From assembly GCF_003206155.1 (NCBI RefSeq), contig NZ_PZJV01000006.1:258236-322235 (forward strand): a stretch of 64,000 bases of DNA, read 5' to 3'. Source of the DNA: Salinicola halophilus. Lineage in GTDB: Bacteria > Pseudomonadota > Gammaproteobacteria > Pseudomonadales > Halomonadaceae. Each line of letters opens with the position of its first letter. Positions within the stretch are counted from its first letter, which is position 1. Shown here in pieces: positions 52,075 to 61,913 of this stretch. Both the position numbers and the translations under genes were made by a program. The notes under the pieces are model-generated. The model ran no database searches, was not told the origin of the DNA, and worked only from the letters and a program-made list of their open reading frames with translations.

Positions 52075-55000
52075 GCCGCATGGCTGACCGACCGCCGCTC
52101 GGCGCCGCTGCCAACGACGCCGCCGGCGCGGCTTCGGGCGCCTGTACAGAAATCGGCACGGCTCCGGGTGCCTGTAAAGCGATCGGCGCGGCTTCGGGCG
52201 CCTGTCATGAGTCCGTCGCCTATGCCGAGCTGCACTGTCTCTCCGCCTTCAGCTTTCAGCGTGGCGCTTCCACTGCCGACGAACTCTTCGCCCGGGCGGC
52301 GCGTCTCGGCTACCGGGCGCTGGCAATCACCGACGAGGCGACGCTTTCCGGCATCGTGCGTGCCTGGCAGGCGTCGAAAACCCACGGCGTGCCGCTGGTG
52401 GTGGGCAGCGAGTTTCGCACCGACGACGATCTGCGGCTGGTGCTGCTGGTAGAGAATCGCTGTGGCTACGAAGCGCTCTGCGGGCTGATCACCCGCGTGC
52501 GCGGCCGCGCCGCCAAGGGCGAGTATCGACTGCGGGAGAGCGATCTCGCCGAGCTCGACGGCGGTGCGGGGCTCTTCGCACTCTGGCTGCCCGGCGACAC
52601 GCCGGATCGTGAAGCCGGCGTGCGCCTCGCCGGCTACTTCCCGGGCCGGCTGTGGCTGGCGGTGGAGCTGCACTACGGCTTCGTCGATGGCTGCGACGAC
52701 GCCACGCGTCTCGCTCGGCTCTTGGCTACCGCAGAGGCTTTGGGAATGCCTGCGCTGGCGGCGGGCGATGTGCACATGCACGCCCGCGGGCGCCGCGCGC
52801 TGCAGGACTGCCTCACCGCGATTCGCCATCGCACCAGCGTGTTCGAGGCGGGGGCTACGCTACACCCCAACGGCGAGCGTCATCTGCGCCAGTTCGAGGC
52901 GCTGGCCGCGCTCTATCCAACGCCGCTGATGCGCGAGAGCGCGGCCCTGGCGGCGCGCTGCACCTTCGATCTCGGCGAGCTCGAGTACACCTACCCCCAC
53001 GAAGTGGTGCCCGCGGGGAAGACGCCCGCCGACTGGCTGCGCGAGCTGACCGAGCGCGGGGCGGCCTGGCGCTGGCCCGAGGGAGTGCCGGAGAAGGCAT
53101 CGGCGCAGATCGCCCACGAGCTTTCACTGATCGAGGCGCTTCGCTACGAGCACTACTTCCTCACCGTTCACGACATCGTCGCCTTCGCCCGCGGTCAGGG
53201 CATTCTCTGCCAGGGGCGCGGCTCGGCGGCGAACTCCACGGTCTGCTATGCGCTGGGGATCACCGCCATCGACCCCTCGCGGATGTCGATGCTCTTCGAG
53301 CGCTTCCTCTCCCAGGAGCGCGACGAACCGCCGGACATCGACGTCGACTTCGAGCACGCGCGCCGCGAGGAGGTGATCCAGTACGTCTTTCGCCGCTACG
53401 GGCGTCACCGCGCCGCGCTCACCGCCGTGGTCAGCCACTACCATGCTGCAGGCGCCATTCGCGACATCGGCCGTGCGCTCGGCTTCGCTCCCGAGCGCAT
53501 CGACCGGCTCGCCCGCTGCGCCGGGCGCTGGACCGACGAGATCCCCGATGCGTCCCGGCTCCGCGAACAGGGCTTCGAGCCGGAAGAACCGGCGCTGAAG
53601 CGGCTGCTGACGCTGGCAGCGACGCTGGTGGGTTTTCCGCGGCATCTCTCCCAGCATCCCGGCGGCTTCGTCATTTCGGATACGCCGCTCGACACGCTGG
53701 TGCCGGTAGAGAACGCGGCCATGGCCGAGCGGACGGTGATCCAGTGGGACAAGGACGATCTCGATCTGATGGGGCTGTTGAAGGTCGACGTGCTCTCGCT
53801 CGGCATGCTGACGGTGCTGCGTCGAAGCCTCGATCTACTGCGCCGTTATCGCGGTATCGACTACGGCCTCGCCGACATTCCCGCCGAGTGCGAGACGACC
53901 TACGCCATGATCCAGCGCGCCGATACCCTGGGGGTGTTCCAGATCGAGTCGCGGGCGCAGATGGCGATGCTGCCGCGACTGAAGCCGGCGACCTTCTACG
54001 ACCTGGTAATCGAAGTGGCGATCGTGCGGCCGGGGCCGATCCAGGGGGACATGGTTCATCCTTACCTCAAGCGGCGCTCCGGCGAGGAGGCGGTGACGTT
54101 CCCCTCGCCGGCGTTCAGAAACGTCTTCGAGCGCACCCTCGGCGTGCCGCTGTTCCAGGAGCAGGTGATGGCGCTGGCGATCGAGGCCGCCGGCTACAGT
54201 GCCGGCGAGGCGGATCAGCTGCGCCGCTCGATGGCGGCCTGGAAACGCCACGGCGGGCTCGAACACCACCGCACGCGGATCGTCGAGGGGATGCGCGAGC
54301 GCGGCTACGAATCGGCGTTCGCCGAGCGCATCTTCGAGCAGATCAAAGGGTTCGGCAGCTACGGCTTTCCCGAGTCCCACGCGGCGAGCTTCGCGCTGCT
54401 CACCTACGCCAGCTGCTGGCTCAAGTGTCATCACCAGGCGATCTTCGCCTGTGCGCTGATCAACAGCTGGCCGATGGGCTTCTATACCCCGGATCAGGTG
54501 CTGCAGGACGCGCGCCGCCACGGCGTCGAGGTGCGCCCGGTCGACATTCGCATGAGTCAGTGGGAGAGCACGCTGGAACCCTCGGTCGAGAGTACCGGGG
54601 AACTGGCGATCCGCCTCGGTCTGCACATGATCAAGGGGCTCGCCGAGACGGACGCCCGGGCACTGCTCGCCGTGTGCCAGGCCCCCGGCGGCGATAGCTT
54701 CGATTTCGACACCTCTGGTTCCGACACCTCTGGTTTCGACACCTCTGGTTTCGACACTCTCGGGCAGCTGGCGGCGCGGTCAGGCGTCAAACGCGCGGTG
54801 CTGTCGATGCTCGCCGACGCCGGGGCGCTGGAAGGCGTGGTCGGTGATCGTCACCTGGCGCGCTGGGCGGTCGCGGGGATCGAGGCGCAAAAGCCACTGT
54901 TCGCCGAGCTCGAGATCGACGAGGAGGCCGTCGCGCTCCCCGCGATCGAGCCGGGCGAGGCGGTGAAGGCGGACTACGCCACCCTCGGCACCACGCTCGG

Positions 55001-55385
55001 CCCGCACCCGATGACGCTGCTCAGAGACGCGAGCCGCAGGGGCGAGGCGCGCGGGCTCGGCGGTGCGGTGGATACGCAGCGGCTGAAGACGCTCGCCTCC
55101 GACGTCAACGTCGCCGTGGCAGGCCTGGTGATCGGCCGTCAGCGGCCCGGCTCCGCCAAGGGCGTGACTTTCCTGACCCTCGAGGACGAATTCGGCCTGG
55201 TCAACGTGGTGGTGTGGCCGCATCTCGCCGCGCGCTACCGGCGTCTCCTGCTCGAGGCGACTCTGCTGAAAGTCATCGGACGTCACGAGTGCCAGAGCGG
55301 CGTGCATCACGTCATCGCTCGACGCCTCGTGGATATGAGCGGGCTGCTCGACGGGATCGACCCTAGTAGCCGCGATTTTCATTGA
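52071..55385 (+). CDS. dnaE2: Error-prone DNA polymerase DnaE2 (ImuC)
   Basis: 1104 aa, C-family polymerase. The PHP domain opens with [18 protein letters not shown]. The palm has the catalytic [15 protein letters not shown] and [47 protein letters not shown] and [20 protein letters not shown] are conserved, and the C-terminal OB fold has [20 protein letters not shown]. It copies damaged DNA in the SOS response. Before the PHP domain is an unusual ~45-residue tail of three 30-bp repeats, and four 15-bp repeats (54705-54764) encode an FDTSG-type linker. Start overlaps the imuB stop. Confidence 0.94.
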   Translation: MSRMADRPPLGAAANDAAGAASGACTEIGTAPGACKAIGAASGACHESVAYAELHCLSAFSFQRGASTADELFARAARLGYRALAITDEATLSGIVRAWQASKTHGVPLVVGSEFRTDDDLRLVLLVENRCGYEALCGLITRVRGRAAKGEYRLRESDLAELDGGAGLFALWLPGDTPDREAGVRLAGYFPGRLWLAVELHYGFVDGCDDATRLARLLATAEALGMPALAAGDVHMHARGRRALQDCLTAIRHRTSVFEAGATLHPNGERHLRQFEALAALYPTPLMRESAALAARCTFDLGELEYTYPHEVVPAGKTPADWLRELTERGAAWRWPEGVPEKASAQIAHELSLIEALRYEHYFLTVHDIVAFARGQGILCQGRGSAANSTVCYALGITAIDPSRMSMLFERFLSQERDEPPDIDVDFEHARREEVIQYVFRRYGRHRAALTAVVSHYHAAGAIRDIGRALGFAPERIDRLARCAGRWTDEIPDASRLREQGFEPEEPALKRLLTLAATLVGFPRHLSQHPGGFVISDTPLDTLVPVENAAMAERTVIQWDKDDLDLMGLLKVDVLSLGMLTVLRRSLDLLRRYRGIDYGLADIPAECETTYAMIQRADTLGVFQIESRAQMAMLPRLKPATFYDLVIEVAIVRPGPIQGDMVHPYLKRRSGEEAVTFPSPAFRNVFERTLGVPLFQEQVMALAIEAAGYSAGEADQLRRSMAAWKRHGGLEHHRTRIVEGMRERGYESAFAERIFEQIKGFGSYGFPESHAASFALLTYASCWLKCHHQAIFACALINSWPMGFYTPDQVLQDARRHGVEVRPVDIRMSQWESTLEPSVESTGELAIRLGLHMIKGLAETDARALLAVCQAPGGDSFDFDTSGSDTSGFDTSGFDTLGQLAARSGVKRAVLSMLADAGALEGVVGDRHLARWAVAGIEAQKPLFAELEIDEEAVALPAIEPGEAVKADYATLGTTLGPHPMTLLRDASRRGEARGLGGAVDTQRLKTLASDVNVAVAGLVIGRQRPGSAKGVTFLTLEDEFGLVNVVVWPHLAARYRRLLLEATLLKVIGRHECQSGVHHVIARRLVDMSGLLDGIDPSSRDFH
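52125..52207. repeat. Three 30-bp repeats at the 5' end of dnaE2
   Basis: Units 52125-52154, 52155-52184 and 52185-52207 (partial) share ggcgcggcttcgggcgcctgt. In frame, each encodes ten residues of the form GAASGAC-x-x-I, each with one cysteine. The tail precedes the conserved PHP domain. Confidence 0.82.
54705..54764. repeat. Four in-frame 15-bp repeats inside dnaE2
   Basis: Units at 54705, 54720, 54735 and 54750 follow ttcgacacctctggt, coding [15 protein letters not shown] and FDTLG. They form a flexible linker between the fingers/helix-hairpin region and the C-terminal domain. Confidence 0.85.
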
Positions 55386-55740
55386 GCCGCCGACGGCCCG
55401 ATCGGCGTATCGGGAACTTCTGCACCGATACCGGGGTCCGTCATCCGACGCGGTTGGTACAGGCGGCCAGGGAAGGGGCGTTGGCACCAGGGTGCCAGGC
55501 TGGCATCCGGACGCTGACCTATGCTTAGGTACGGTTCGGGTCTCGCGGTATCACGAATGTCATCAACCGCCCCCACCGCATCCGGCGCCGGCAAATGCCG
55601 GTCAGTGCGTGAGTCGACAGTGGCGGTTTTCAGCCAGCGAGGTTTCGAGCATCAAACGTCGATACGGTATGGCTTTCGCGCGGTCGGATTCCACCGAGGC
55701 GGACCTCACCGAAACAGACAGAGTAATCAGGGAGTGAACG
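55386..55740. other. Intergenic region between dnaE2 and the yhcB homologue
   Basis: About 355 bp with no supported gene. A small hairpin ggcac-N4-gtgcc lies near 55481. Overlapping short ORFs (for example 55492-55737) have no recognisable content and no good Shine-Dalgarno. No strong promoter was seen. Confidence 0.4.
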
Positions 55741-56499
55741 ATGGAGAGTATGGGCGTGGGAGAGTGGATCGCGATCGTGGTCGCGGTGGGCGTCGCGGGG
55801 GTTCTCCTCGGCTACTGGCTGGGCACCAAGCTTGGCGGTCACAACACCGAACCGATGCGCAAGCTCAACAGCGAGCACAAGGAGTACAAGGACGACGTTC
55901 GCGAACATTTCGAGCAGGTTTCGGCCACCATGTCGCGAATGGTCGAGGACTATCGCGAGATGTATCACCACGTGTCGCAGGGGGCTGAGAAGCTCGCGGA
56001 CATGCATCACGAAACCGTGATCACGCCGCCGCCCAAGCCGGAGGCGATCACCCAGCAGCCGCCCGAATCCTCCGCCTCCGACAGCGACGCCGAGCGCTCG
56101 CCGCGCGGGACCGACGACGACAAGACCGCCTCTCGAGAGAGCCACAAGATGAAAGACGATCGCGCCACTACCGGCAGTTCATCGACGCAGGCCGCCAAGG
56201 CGGGTGAGTCGAGCCCCGCGTCGAAGACCGCTTCCCCGGCGACCCGCGCCGAGACGAAAAGCGAGCCGCGCACCCAGTCGCCGTGGGAGAGCGCCGCCCA
56301 CGAGGACACGCGCGCAGGCGGGGGCGAGTCGACCTCCCAGTCGAGCGGCACGGCGAAGGGCAAGCCCTCCGCTTCGACAGGGGAGGCACTCGACGACGAC
56401 AAGCAGGCCGCCGGCTCGCAGCGCCCCTCCGACGTGGAGCGCCCCCAGGATGCGGCCATTCGCGCCGCCGCCGAGGACGCCGCCCACAACAAGCGCTGA
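55741..56499 (+). CDS. YhcB/ZapG-family (DUF1043) membrane-anchored envelope protein with long tail
   Basis: 252 aa, against about 130 for E. coli YhcB. One N-terminal membrane helix (about residues 9-27, WIAIVVAVGVAGVLLGYWLG), then a coiled-coil region with LNSEHKEYKDDVREHFEQV and YHHVSQGAEKLA typical of DUF1043. From residue 100 onward a Ser/Thr/Ala/Asp/Lys-rich, probably disordered tail follows. E. coli YhcB (ZapG) links envelope synthesis and division. GGGAG is well placed before the ATG. Confidence 0.85.
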   Translation: MESMGVGEWIAIVVAVGVAGVLLGYWLGTKLGGHNTEPMRKLNSEHKEYKDDVREHFEQVSATMSRMVEDYREMYHHVSQGAEKLADMHHETVITPPPKPEAITQQPPESSASDSDAERSPRGTDDDKTASRESHKMKDDRATTGSSSTQAAKAGESSPASKTASPATRAETKSEPRTQSPWESAAHEDTRAGGGESTSQSSGTAKGKPSASTGEALDDDKQAAGSQRPSDVERPQDAAIRAAAEDAAHNKR

Positions 56500-56753
56500 A
56501 CGGCGTTCGCCATCGCGACGCCTTCTTCATGGCGTCGTCATCGCTCTCTCTTCCGCCTCGGAGCGCTTCACCGGGCGCGGCGGAGGAGGGGGTAGGCCGG
56601 CCATGTTAAGCTGGTCTCATGTTTTTAGCGCTCGTGCTTTCTCGCTTCCGGAATTTCTAGCGCTCGAACGTTCGAGTGCCCGTGGTTTCCAGCCCGGCGC
56701 CTTTCAACCTCAGTGCGTTTTAGCTCCCCAACCCGCAGGTCTCGCAGCTCTCC

Positions 56754-58973
56754 ATGGACGACGTCTCGGCACTCATCGACTCCCTCAACGCCAACCAGCG
56801 CGAGGCGGTCGCCGCGCCCCCCGGCAACATGCTGGTGCTCGCCGGCGCCGGCTCCGGCAAGACCCGGGTGCTGGTCCATCGCATCGCCTGGCTGATGCAG
56901 GCCGAAGGCGTCTCGCCCTATGCCATTCTGGCGGTGACCTTCACCAACAAGGCGGCGCGGGAGATGCGCACTCGCCTGGAGGCGTTGCAGGGGGCGTCAC
57001 TGCGCAACATGTGGGTGGGGACGTTCCACTCCATCGCGCATCGGTTGCTGCGCACCCACTGGCACGATGCGCGGCTGCCGCAGCACTTCCAGATCATCGA
57101 CAGCGACGACCAGCTGCGCCTGGTCAAACGGCTGCTGCGTGACCACAACGTCGACGACGAGCGCTATCCGCCCAAGCAGGTGCAGTACTTCATCGGCGGC
57201 TGCAAGGAAGAGGGGCTGCGTCCGCAGCAGGTGACGACCCACGGCGATGCCTATCTGGCGAAGATGGTCGAGCTGTATGAGCTCTATCAGCTCACCTGCG
57301 AGCGCGGCGGGCTGGTCGATTTCGGCGAGCTCTTGCTGCGAAGCCTCGAGCTTTTGCGCGACACGCCGGCGCTGCTCAAGCACTACCGCGAACGCTTCGG
57401 GCACATCCTGGTCGACGAGTTCCAGGATACCAACACGCTGCAGTACGCCTGGCTCAAGCTGCTCGCCGGTGCCGAGGAGGAGGACAATCGCGCCTGCATG
57501 ACGGTGGTGGGCGACGATGACCAGTCGATCTACGGCTGGCGCGGCGCCAAGGTGGAGAACATTCGCCGCTTCGAGAGCGAATTTCACGATACCCAGACCG
57601 TGCGTCTGGAGCAGAACTACCGCTCTACCAGCGTGATTCTCGACGCCGCCAACGCGCTGATCAGCAACAACAGCGGGCGCATGGGCAAGGAGCTCTGGAC
57701 CGAGGGTGACGCCGGCGACAAGATCTCCGTCTACGCCGGCTTCAACGACCTCGACGAGGCGCGCTTCATCGTCGACACCATTGCCGAGCAGAGCCGCAAC
57801 GGATTCTCTCGACGCGAAATGGCGGTGCTCTATCGCTCCAACGCCCAGTCGCGGGTGATCGAGGAGGCACTGATCCGCAGCGGCGTGCCGTATCGCATCT
57901 ACGGTGGTCAGCGCTTCTACGAGCGACTCGAGATCAAGAACGCGCTCGCCTATCTGCGGCTGCTGCTCAACCGGGAAGACGATGCCTCGCTCGAACGGGT
58001 GATCAACGTGCCCGCTCGCGGCATCGGTACGCGCACGGTGGAGATCCTGCGCGGTCGCGCTCGCGACACCAACGTCTCGCTGTGGCAGGCGCTGCACGAC
58101 AGCCTCAGCGACGCCTCGCTGAAGGGGCGCGCCGGCAATGCGGTGAACGCCTTTGCCGAGCTGATCGAGCGGCTCGACAACGACACCGCCGGCATGTCGC
58201 TGCACGAGATCATCGATCACGTCATCACCGTCACGGGGCTGGTCGAGCATCACCGCAGCGAGAAGGGCGAAAAGGGCCAGGCCCGGGTCGAGAACCTGGA
58301 GGAGCTGGTCAACGCCGCCCGCGCCTTCATGCAGGGCAACCCGTTCGAGCTGCAGGAGGCCGGCGAGGGCGCCGCCGCGCTGGAGCCGTTCCTCGCCGAG
58401 GCGGCGCTCAACGCCGGCGATCACGAGGGCGACGAGTTCGAGGAGTGCGTGCAGATGATGACGCTGCACTCCGCCAAGGGGCTGGAGTTTCCGGTGGTCT
58501 TCGTCGCCGGCATCGAAGAGGGGCTCTTTCCGCACAAGATGTCGCTGGAGGAGCCGGGCCGTCTCGAGGAGGAGCGCAGGCTCTGCTACGTCGGCATGAC
58601 CCGGGCGATGCGCAAACTCTACCTCACCTACGCCGAGATCCGCCGCCTCCACGGTCGCGAGACGATGGCGCGGCCGTCGCGCTTTCTGCGCGAAGTGCCC
58701 GAAGCGCTGCTCGAGGAGGTTCGCCTGCGGGGTCAGGTCTCGCGACCCGTCGCCTCGCGGCCCAGCGTCGGCGGCCCCCGCCAGTCCAGCATCGAGGCGA
58801 ATGGCGATCTGCCCTCGCTGTCGCTGGGTCAGCGCGTCAGCCACCCGCTCTTCGGTGAGGGGGTGATCCTCGACGCCGAAGGCGAAGGCCCACGAGCGCG
58901 GGTTCACGTGAGCTTCGAGGGCGAGGGCGACAAGTGGCTGGTACTCGGGTTCGCCAATCTGACGCCGCTATGA
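56754..58973 (+). CDS. uvrD: DNA helicase II UvrD
   Basis: 739 aa, SF1A 3'-5' helicase. Motifs: Q motif LNANQREAV, Walker A LAGAGSGKTR, AVTFTNKAAREM, ILVDEFQDTN (motif II), VVGDDDQSIYGWRGA, QNYRST and MTLHSAKGLEFPVVFV, and VGMTRAMRKLYL. The C-terminal GQRVSHPLFGEGVIL segment marks UvrD/PcrA rather than Rep. Acts in nucleotide excision and mismatch repair. No LexA box was seen in the 254-bp upstream gap, unlike E. coli uvrD. Confidence 0.93.
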   Translation: MDDVSALIDSLNANQREAVAAPPGNMLVLAGAGSGKTRVLVHRIAWLMQAEGVSPYAILAVTFTNKAAREMRTRLEALQGASLRNMWVGTFHSIAHRLLRTHWHDARLPQHFQIIDSDDQLRLVKRLLRDHNVDDERYPPKQVQYFIGGCKEEGLRPQQVTTHGDAYLAKMVELYELYQLTCERGGLVDFGELLLRSLELLRDTPALLKHYRERFGHILVDEFQDTNTLQYAWLKLLAGAEEEDNRACMTVVGDDDQSIYGWRGAKVENIRRFESEFHDTQTVRLEQNYRSTSVILDAANALISNNSGRMGKELWTEGDAGDKISVYAGFNDLDEARFIVDTIAEQSRNGFSRREMAVLYRSNAQSRVIEEALIRSGVPYRIYGGQRFYERLEIKNALAYLRLLLNREDDASLERVINVPARGIGTRTVEILRGRARDTNVSLWQALHDSLSDASLKGRAGNAVNAFAELIERLDNDTAGMSLHEIIDHVITVTGLVEHHRSEKGEKGQARVENLEELVNAARAFMQGNPFELQEAGEGAAALEPFLAEAALNAGDHEGDEFEECVQMMTLHSAKGLEFPVVFVAGIEEGLFPHKMSLEEPGRLEEERRLCYVGMTRAMRKLYLTYAEIRRLHGRETMARPSRFLREVPEALLEEVRLRGQVSRPVASRPSVGGPRQSSIEANGDLPSLSLGQRVSHPLFGEGVILDAEGEGPRARVHVSFEGEGDKWLVLGFANLTPL

Positions 58974-58978
58974 GCGGC

Positions 58979-59002
58979 GTGCGTGCGCGCGGACGCACGC
59001 AC
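58979..59002 (+). terminator. Hairpin after uvrD
   Basis: A perfect 9-bp stem (58979-58987 with 58994-59002), 6-nt loop, starting 6 bp after the stop. No U run follows, so intrinsic termination is uncertain. Confidence 0.45.
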
Positions 59003-59125
59003 CGATCGGTGCCGCACGCCCAACGGTGCTGCAATGGCCGTGTCGCCGCCGTCATGCTTTTGCAATATCGTAGTGACATGCTCTCCCGTTGAGCGTCGTC
59101 GTGCGTCTTCGTTTAGCGGGCGCTA

Positions 59126-59178
59126 TGACCCTCAGGTACTCGTGACCCTCAGGTACTCGTGACCATCAGGGACTATCG
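59126..59178. repeat. Three 17-bp tandem repeats upstream of phoU
   Basis: Units 59126-59142 and 59143-59159 are identical (tgaccctcaggtactcg); the third, 59160-59178, is diverged with a 2-bp gain. The array ends 19 bp before the chosen phoU ATG, next to its Shine-Dalgarno. Confidence 0.85.
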
Positions 59179-59197
59179 TCCAGCCGCCGGAGTTTTC

Positions 59198-59932
59198 ATG
59201 GATATCACCAGCGATACCCACAGTCAGCACATCTCGCAGCAGTTCAATCAGGATCTCGAAGCGATCAAGACCCAGCTGATGGCCATGGGCGGGCTGGTCG
59301 AGCGCCAGCTGCAGGAATCCGTGACGGCACTGCTCGACGGTGACGGCAAGCTGGCGACCCGCGTGCGTGACAACGACACCAGTGTCAACGACATGCAGCT
59401 CAAGATCGACGAGGAGTGCACCCGTATCCTCGCGCGGCGCCAGCCGGCCGCCTCCGACCTGCGGCTGGTGATCGCGGTGATCCGCGCCACCAATGACCTC
59501 GAGCGGATGGGGGACGAGGCCAACAAGATCGCCCGCAACGCGCTCGATCTGATCGACGCCGGCCGCATCCCCCAGGGCAGCGTCGAGATTCGCCACATCA
59601 GCGAGCACGTGCGCCACATGCTGCGCGACTCGCTGACCGCCTTCGCCCGCTTCGATACCGATCTCGCCTTCAAGGTGGTGCAGGAGGACGCCGCGGTGGA
59701 CAGCGAATACACCACCGCCATGCGCTCGCTGGCGACGGTGATGATGGAAGACTCACGCTCCATCGGCGGCGTGCTCAGCGTGATGACCGTGCTGCGGGCG
59801 CTCGAGCGGATCGGCGATCACGCCGACAACCTCGCCGAGCACGTGATCTACCTGGTCAAGGGCCAGGATATCCGCCACACGTCGCTGGACGCGCTCAACG
59901 AGGGCGATACCAGCCGATCCGGACGCGCCTGA
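59198..59932 (+). CDS. phoU: Phosphate-signalling regulator PhoU
   Basis: 244 aa of two three-helix repeats. Metal-cluster motifs of PhoU are present: the E/D-rich RATNDLERMGDEANKIA and RALERIGDHADNLAEHV. PhoU restrains PhoR/PhoB when phosphate is plentiful through the Pst transporter. No pst genes are nearby, so it is separated from its usual partners in this window. The ATG at 59198 has GGAG 8 nt upstream; a GTG at 59159 lies in the tandem repeat and is unlikely. Confidence 0.93.
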   Translation: MDITSDTHSQHISQQFNQDLEAIKTQLMAMGGLVERQLQESVTALLDGDGKLATRVRDNDTSVNDMQLKIDEECTRILARRQPAASDLRLVIAVIRATNDLERMGDEANKIARNALDLIDAGRIPQGSVEIRHISEHVRHMLRDSLTAFARFDTDLAFKVVQEDAAVDSEYTTAMRSLATVMMEDSRSIGGVLSVMTVLRALERIGDHADNLAEHVIYLVKGQDIRHTSLDALNEGDTSRSGRA

Positions 59933-60042
59933 GTCCCGCCAAAGCGTCGCTCGATCGCGCGCGAGACGCCGCTCGCCTCGTCCTGACCCGACTGTGTTAG
60001 CTTGTCGCTCTCGCAATACACTCTCGGGTCGGCGCAATCGAC

Positions 60043-60792
60043 ATGATCTACTCCCTTCAGGCGATCGGCCGCGGCACGCGGCTGGTACTCGAACCCGGGC
60101 TCCGGCGCTTCGTCATCGGTCCGGTGCTGGTCAATCTGCTGCTCTACGTCACCACGATCTACTATCTCGTCCAGAACTTCGGAGGCTGGCTCGATTACGG
60201 CATGGCGCAGGTGCCGAGCTGGCTCGACTGGCTGGAGTGGCTCATCTGGCCGCTGCTGGTCATCGGGCTGGTACTGATCGTCTTCTTTACCTTCACGCTG
60301 GTCTCCAATCTCATCGCCGCGCCGTTCTACGGTTTTCTGGCCGAGAAAGTCGAAACGCGTTTGACCGGCCGCCCGCCCGCCGACGAGCGGGGCTGGATCA
60401 AGACCGGGGTCGATGCGCTCGGCCGCGAGCTGGTCAAGCTGGGCTACCTGCTGCCGCGCATGGCACTGCTCTTCGTGCTCGGTTTCGTGCCCGGCCTCAA
60501 CGTCTTCACCCCCTTTCTGTGGGCGCTCTTCTCCGCCTGGATGATGGCGATCCAGTATCTCGACTACCCCATGGACAACAACGCCGTGGGCTTCGGTGAC
60601 ATGCGCCGACGACTGCGCTCGCGCTGGTGGCCGACGCTCACCTACGGCGGGCTGATGTCGCTGGCGACCTGGGTGCCCGTGCTCAATCTGCTGTTGCTCC
60701 CCGGCGGCGTCGCCGGCGGCGTCATGCTGTGGGATCGCTACTACCGCGACCCCGAGACGGCTGCCAACCGTAAGCTGGAGCACGGGCGCTGA
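60043..60792 (+). CDS. cysZ: Sulfate transporter CysZ
   Basis: 249 aa, EI24/CysZ family with about four to five membrane segments. Characteristic regions: YSLQAIGRGTRLVLEPGLRRFVIGPVLVNLLLY (in parts) at the N-terminus, NLIAAPFYGFLAEKVE, and YPMDNNAVGFGDMRRRLR. CysZ brings sulfate in for cysteine synthesis. It stands alone, about 110 bp after phoU. Confidence 0.92.
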   Translation: MIYSLQAIGRGTRLVLEPGLRRFVIGPVLVNLLLYVTTIYYLVQNFGGWLDYGMAQVPSWLDWLEWLIWPLLVIGLVLIVFFTFTLVSNLIAAPFYGFLAEKVETRLTGRPPADERGWIKTGVDALGRELVKLGYLLPRMALLFVLGFVPGLNVFTPFLWALFSAWMMAIQYLDYPMDNNAVGFGDMRRRLRSRWWPTLTYGGLMSLATWVPVLNLLLLPGGVAGGVMLWDRYYRDPETAANRKLEHGR

Positions 60793-60988
60793 ACCCGGCG
60801 ACCGGTCGCCATGAGACGAATTCGTTCCGAAGGGTTGAAAGCGGTCGTCACACGCGCCATCTAGACTAGAACGGCCAGACGCTGTGGCGGTTCGGTTCGT
60901 CGTTGACTCGGCGATCGAAGGATCGAAAAAGCGTTCTGGTATCAAGGTGATACGTGAAAGAGCGGCGGTGCTGTACGCGCCTTTCGGC

Positions 60989-61018
60989 TTGACACTCGAA
61001 AGCGCCGCTCACTATTTT
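60989..61018 (+). promoter_or_regulatory. Sigma-70 promoter of the superoxide dismutase gene
   Basis: -35 TTGACA (60989-60994), 18-bp spacer, -10 TATTTT (61013-61018), about 55 nt before the start codon. No clear Fur or SoxS box was identified next to it. Confidence 0.7.
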
Positions 61019-61078
61019 GATTCACCCGCGAGGCGCCCGTATCGGGAAACGTCTCCTCCATGAAAGGGAGTTTTGATC

Positions 61079-61690
61079 ATGGCTCATAATCTACCGTCGC
61101 TGCCCTACGCCTACGACGCCCTCGAACCCAAGATCGATGCGATGACGATGGAGATCCATCACACGCGTCACCATCAGACCTACGTCAACAACCTGAACGC
61201 CGCGCTCGAAGGTACCGGGCTCGAAGACGTGCCGGTCGACAAGCTGATGGCCGACATCGACAAGGTACCGCAGGACAAGCGCCAGGCCGTCATCAACAAC
61301 GGCGGCGGTCACGCTAACCATTCGCTGTTCTGGACCGTCATGTCCAAGGACGGCGGCGGCGAGCCGACTGGCAAGATCGGTGAAGCGATCGAGAGCGAAC
61401 TCGGCGGCTACGAGAACTTCAAAGAGGAGTTCAAGAAGGCGGCTACCGGGCGTTTCGGTAGCGGCTGGGCCTGGCTGGTGGTCACCCCGGACAAAAAGCT
61501 CAAGGTGATCAACACCCTGAACCAGGACAGCCCGCTGATGGAAGGCAACACGCCGGTGCTGGGTCTGGACGTCTGGGAGCACGCTTACTATCTGAAGTAT
61601 CAGAACAAGCGTCCAGACTACATCGCGGCATTCTATGACGTGATCAACTGGGACGAAGTGAACCGTCGCTACGCTGAAGCGACTGCCTGA
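61079..61690 (+). CDS. sodA: Superoxide dismutase, Mn-type (SodA)
   Basis: 203 aa. Converts superoxide to hydrogen peroxide in the cytoplasm. Metal ligands: His in [12 protein letters not shown], His in [11 protein letters not shown], and Asp/His in [10 protein letters not shown]. The manganese signature is the glutamine of NQDSPL with Gly in GGHANH, rather than the Fe-type pattern. The ATG at 61079 follows AAAGGGAG by 8 nt; a TTG two codons earlier is not needed. Confidence 0.93.
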   Translation: MAHNLPSLPYAYDALEPKIDAMTMEIHHTRHHQTYVNNLNAALEGTGLEDVPVDKLMADIDKVPQDKRQAVINNGGGHANHSLFWTVMSKDGGGEPTGKIGEAIESELGGYENFKEEFKKAATGRFGSGWAWLVVTPDKKLKVINTLNQDSPLMEGNTPVLGLDVWEHAYYLKYQNKRPDYIAAFYDVINWDEVNRRYAEATA

Positions 61691-61757
61691 ACCGAGACGG
61701 CTCGCTCGTTCCCGGTCATGCAGAAGGCGCGCTGATTCATGAGCCGCGCCTGACACC

Positions 61758-61791
61758 GATGCCTCCGCCCGTTTCGACGGTCGGAGGCATC
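61758..61791 (+). terminator. Terminator hairpin after sodA
   Basis: Perfect 10-bp stem (61758-61767 with 61782-61791) and 14-nt loop; only a short U run follows (GUCGUUUCG). It lies about 67 bp after the stop. Confidence 0.55.
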
Positions 61792-61913
61792 GTCGTTTCG
61801 AGGGCCGGTTCACGTCGTCTTGAGAGACTTTCTCATTCCCTCATTTCTGATAGGCTGTGATTTCGGCTTCTCTGCCGCCCCGCTCGCCCCACTTCGCTGA
61901 ACGAATCGAGACC

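Noticed and set aside
52652..54697. 681-codon ORF inside dnaE2
   Set aside because: Same-strand alternative frame of dnaE2, with an Arg/Ala-rich product and no motif.
58904..58919. CACGTG-centred parS-like site in uvrD
   Set aside because: About 10 of 16 positions match and it lies inside a conserved coding segment.
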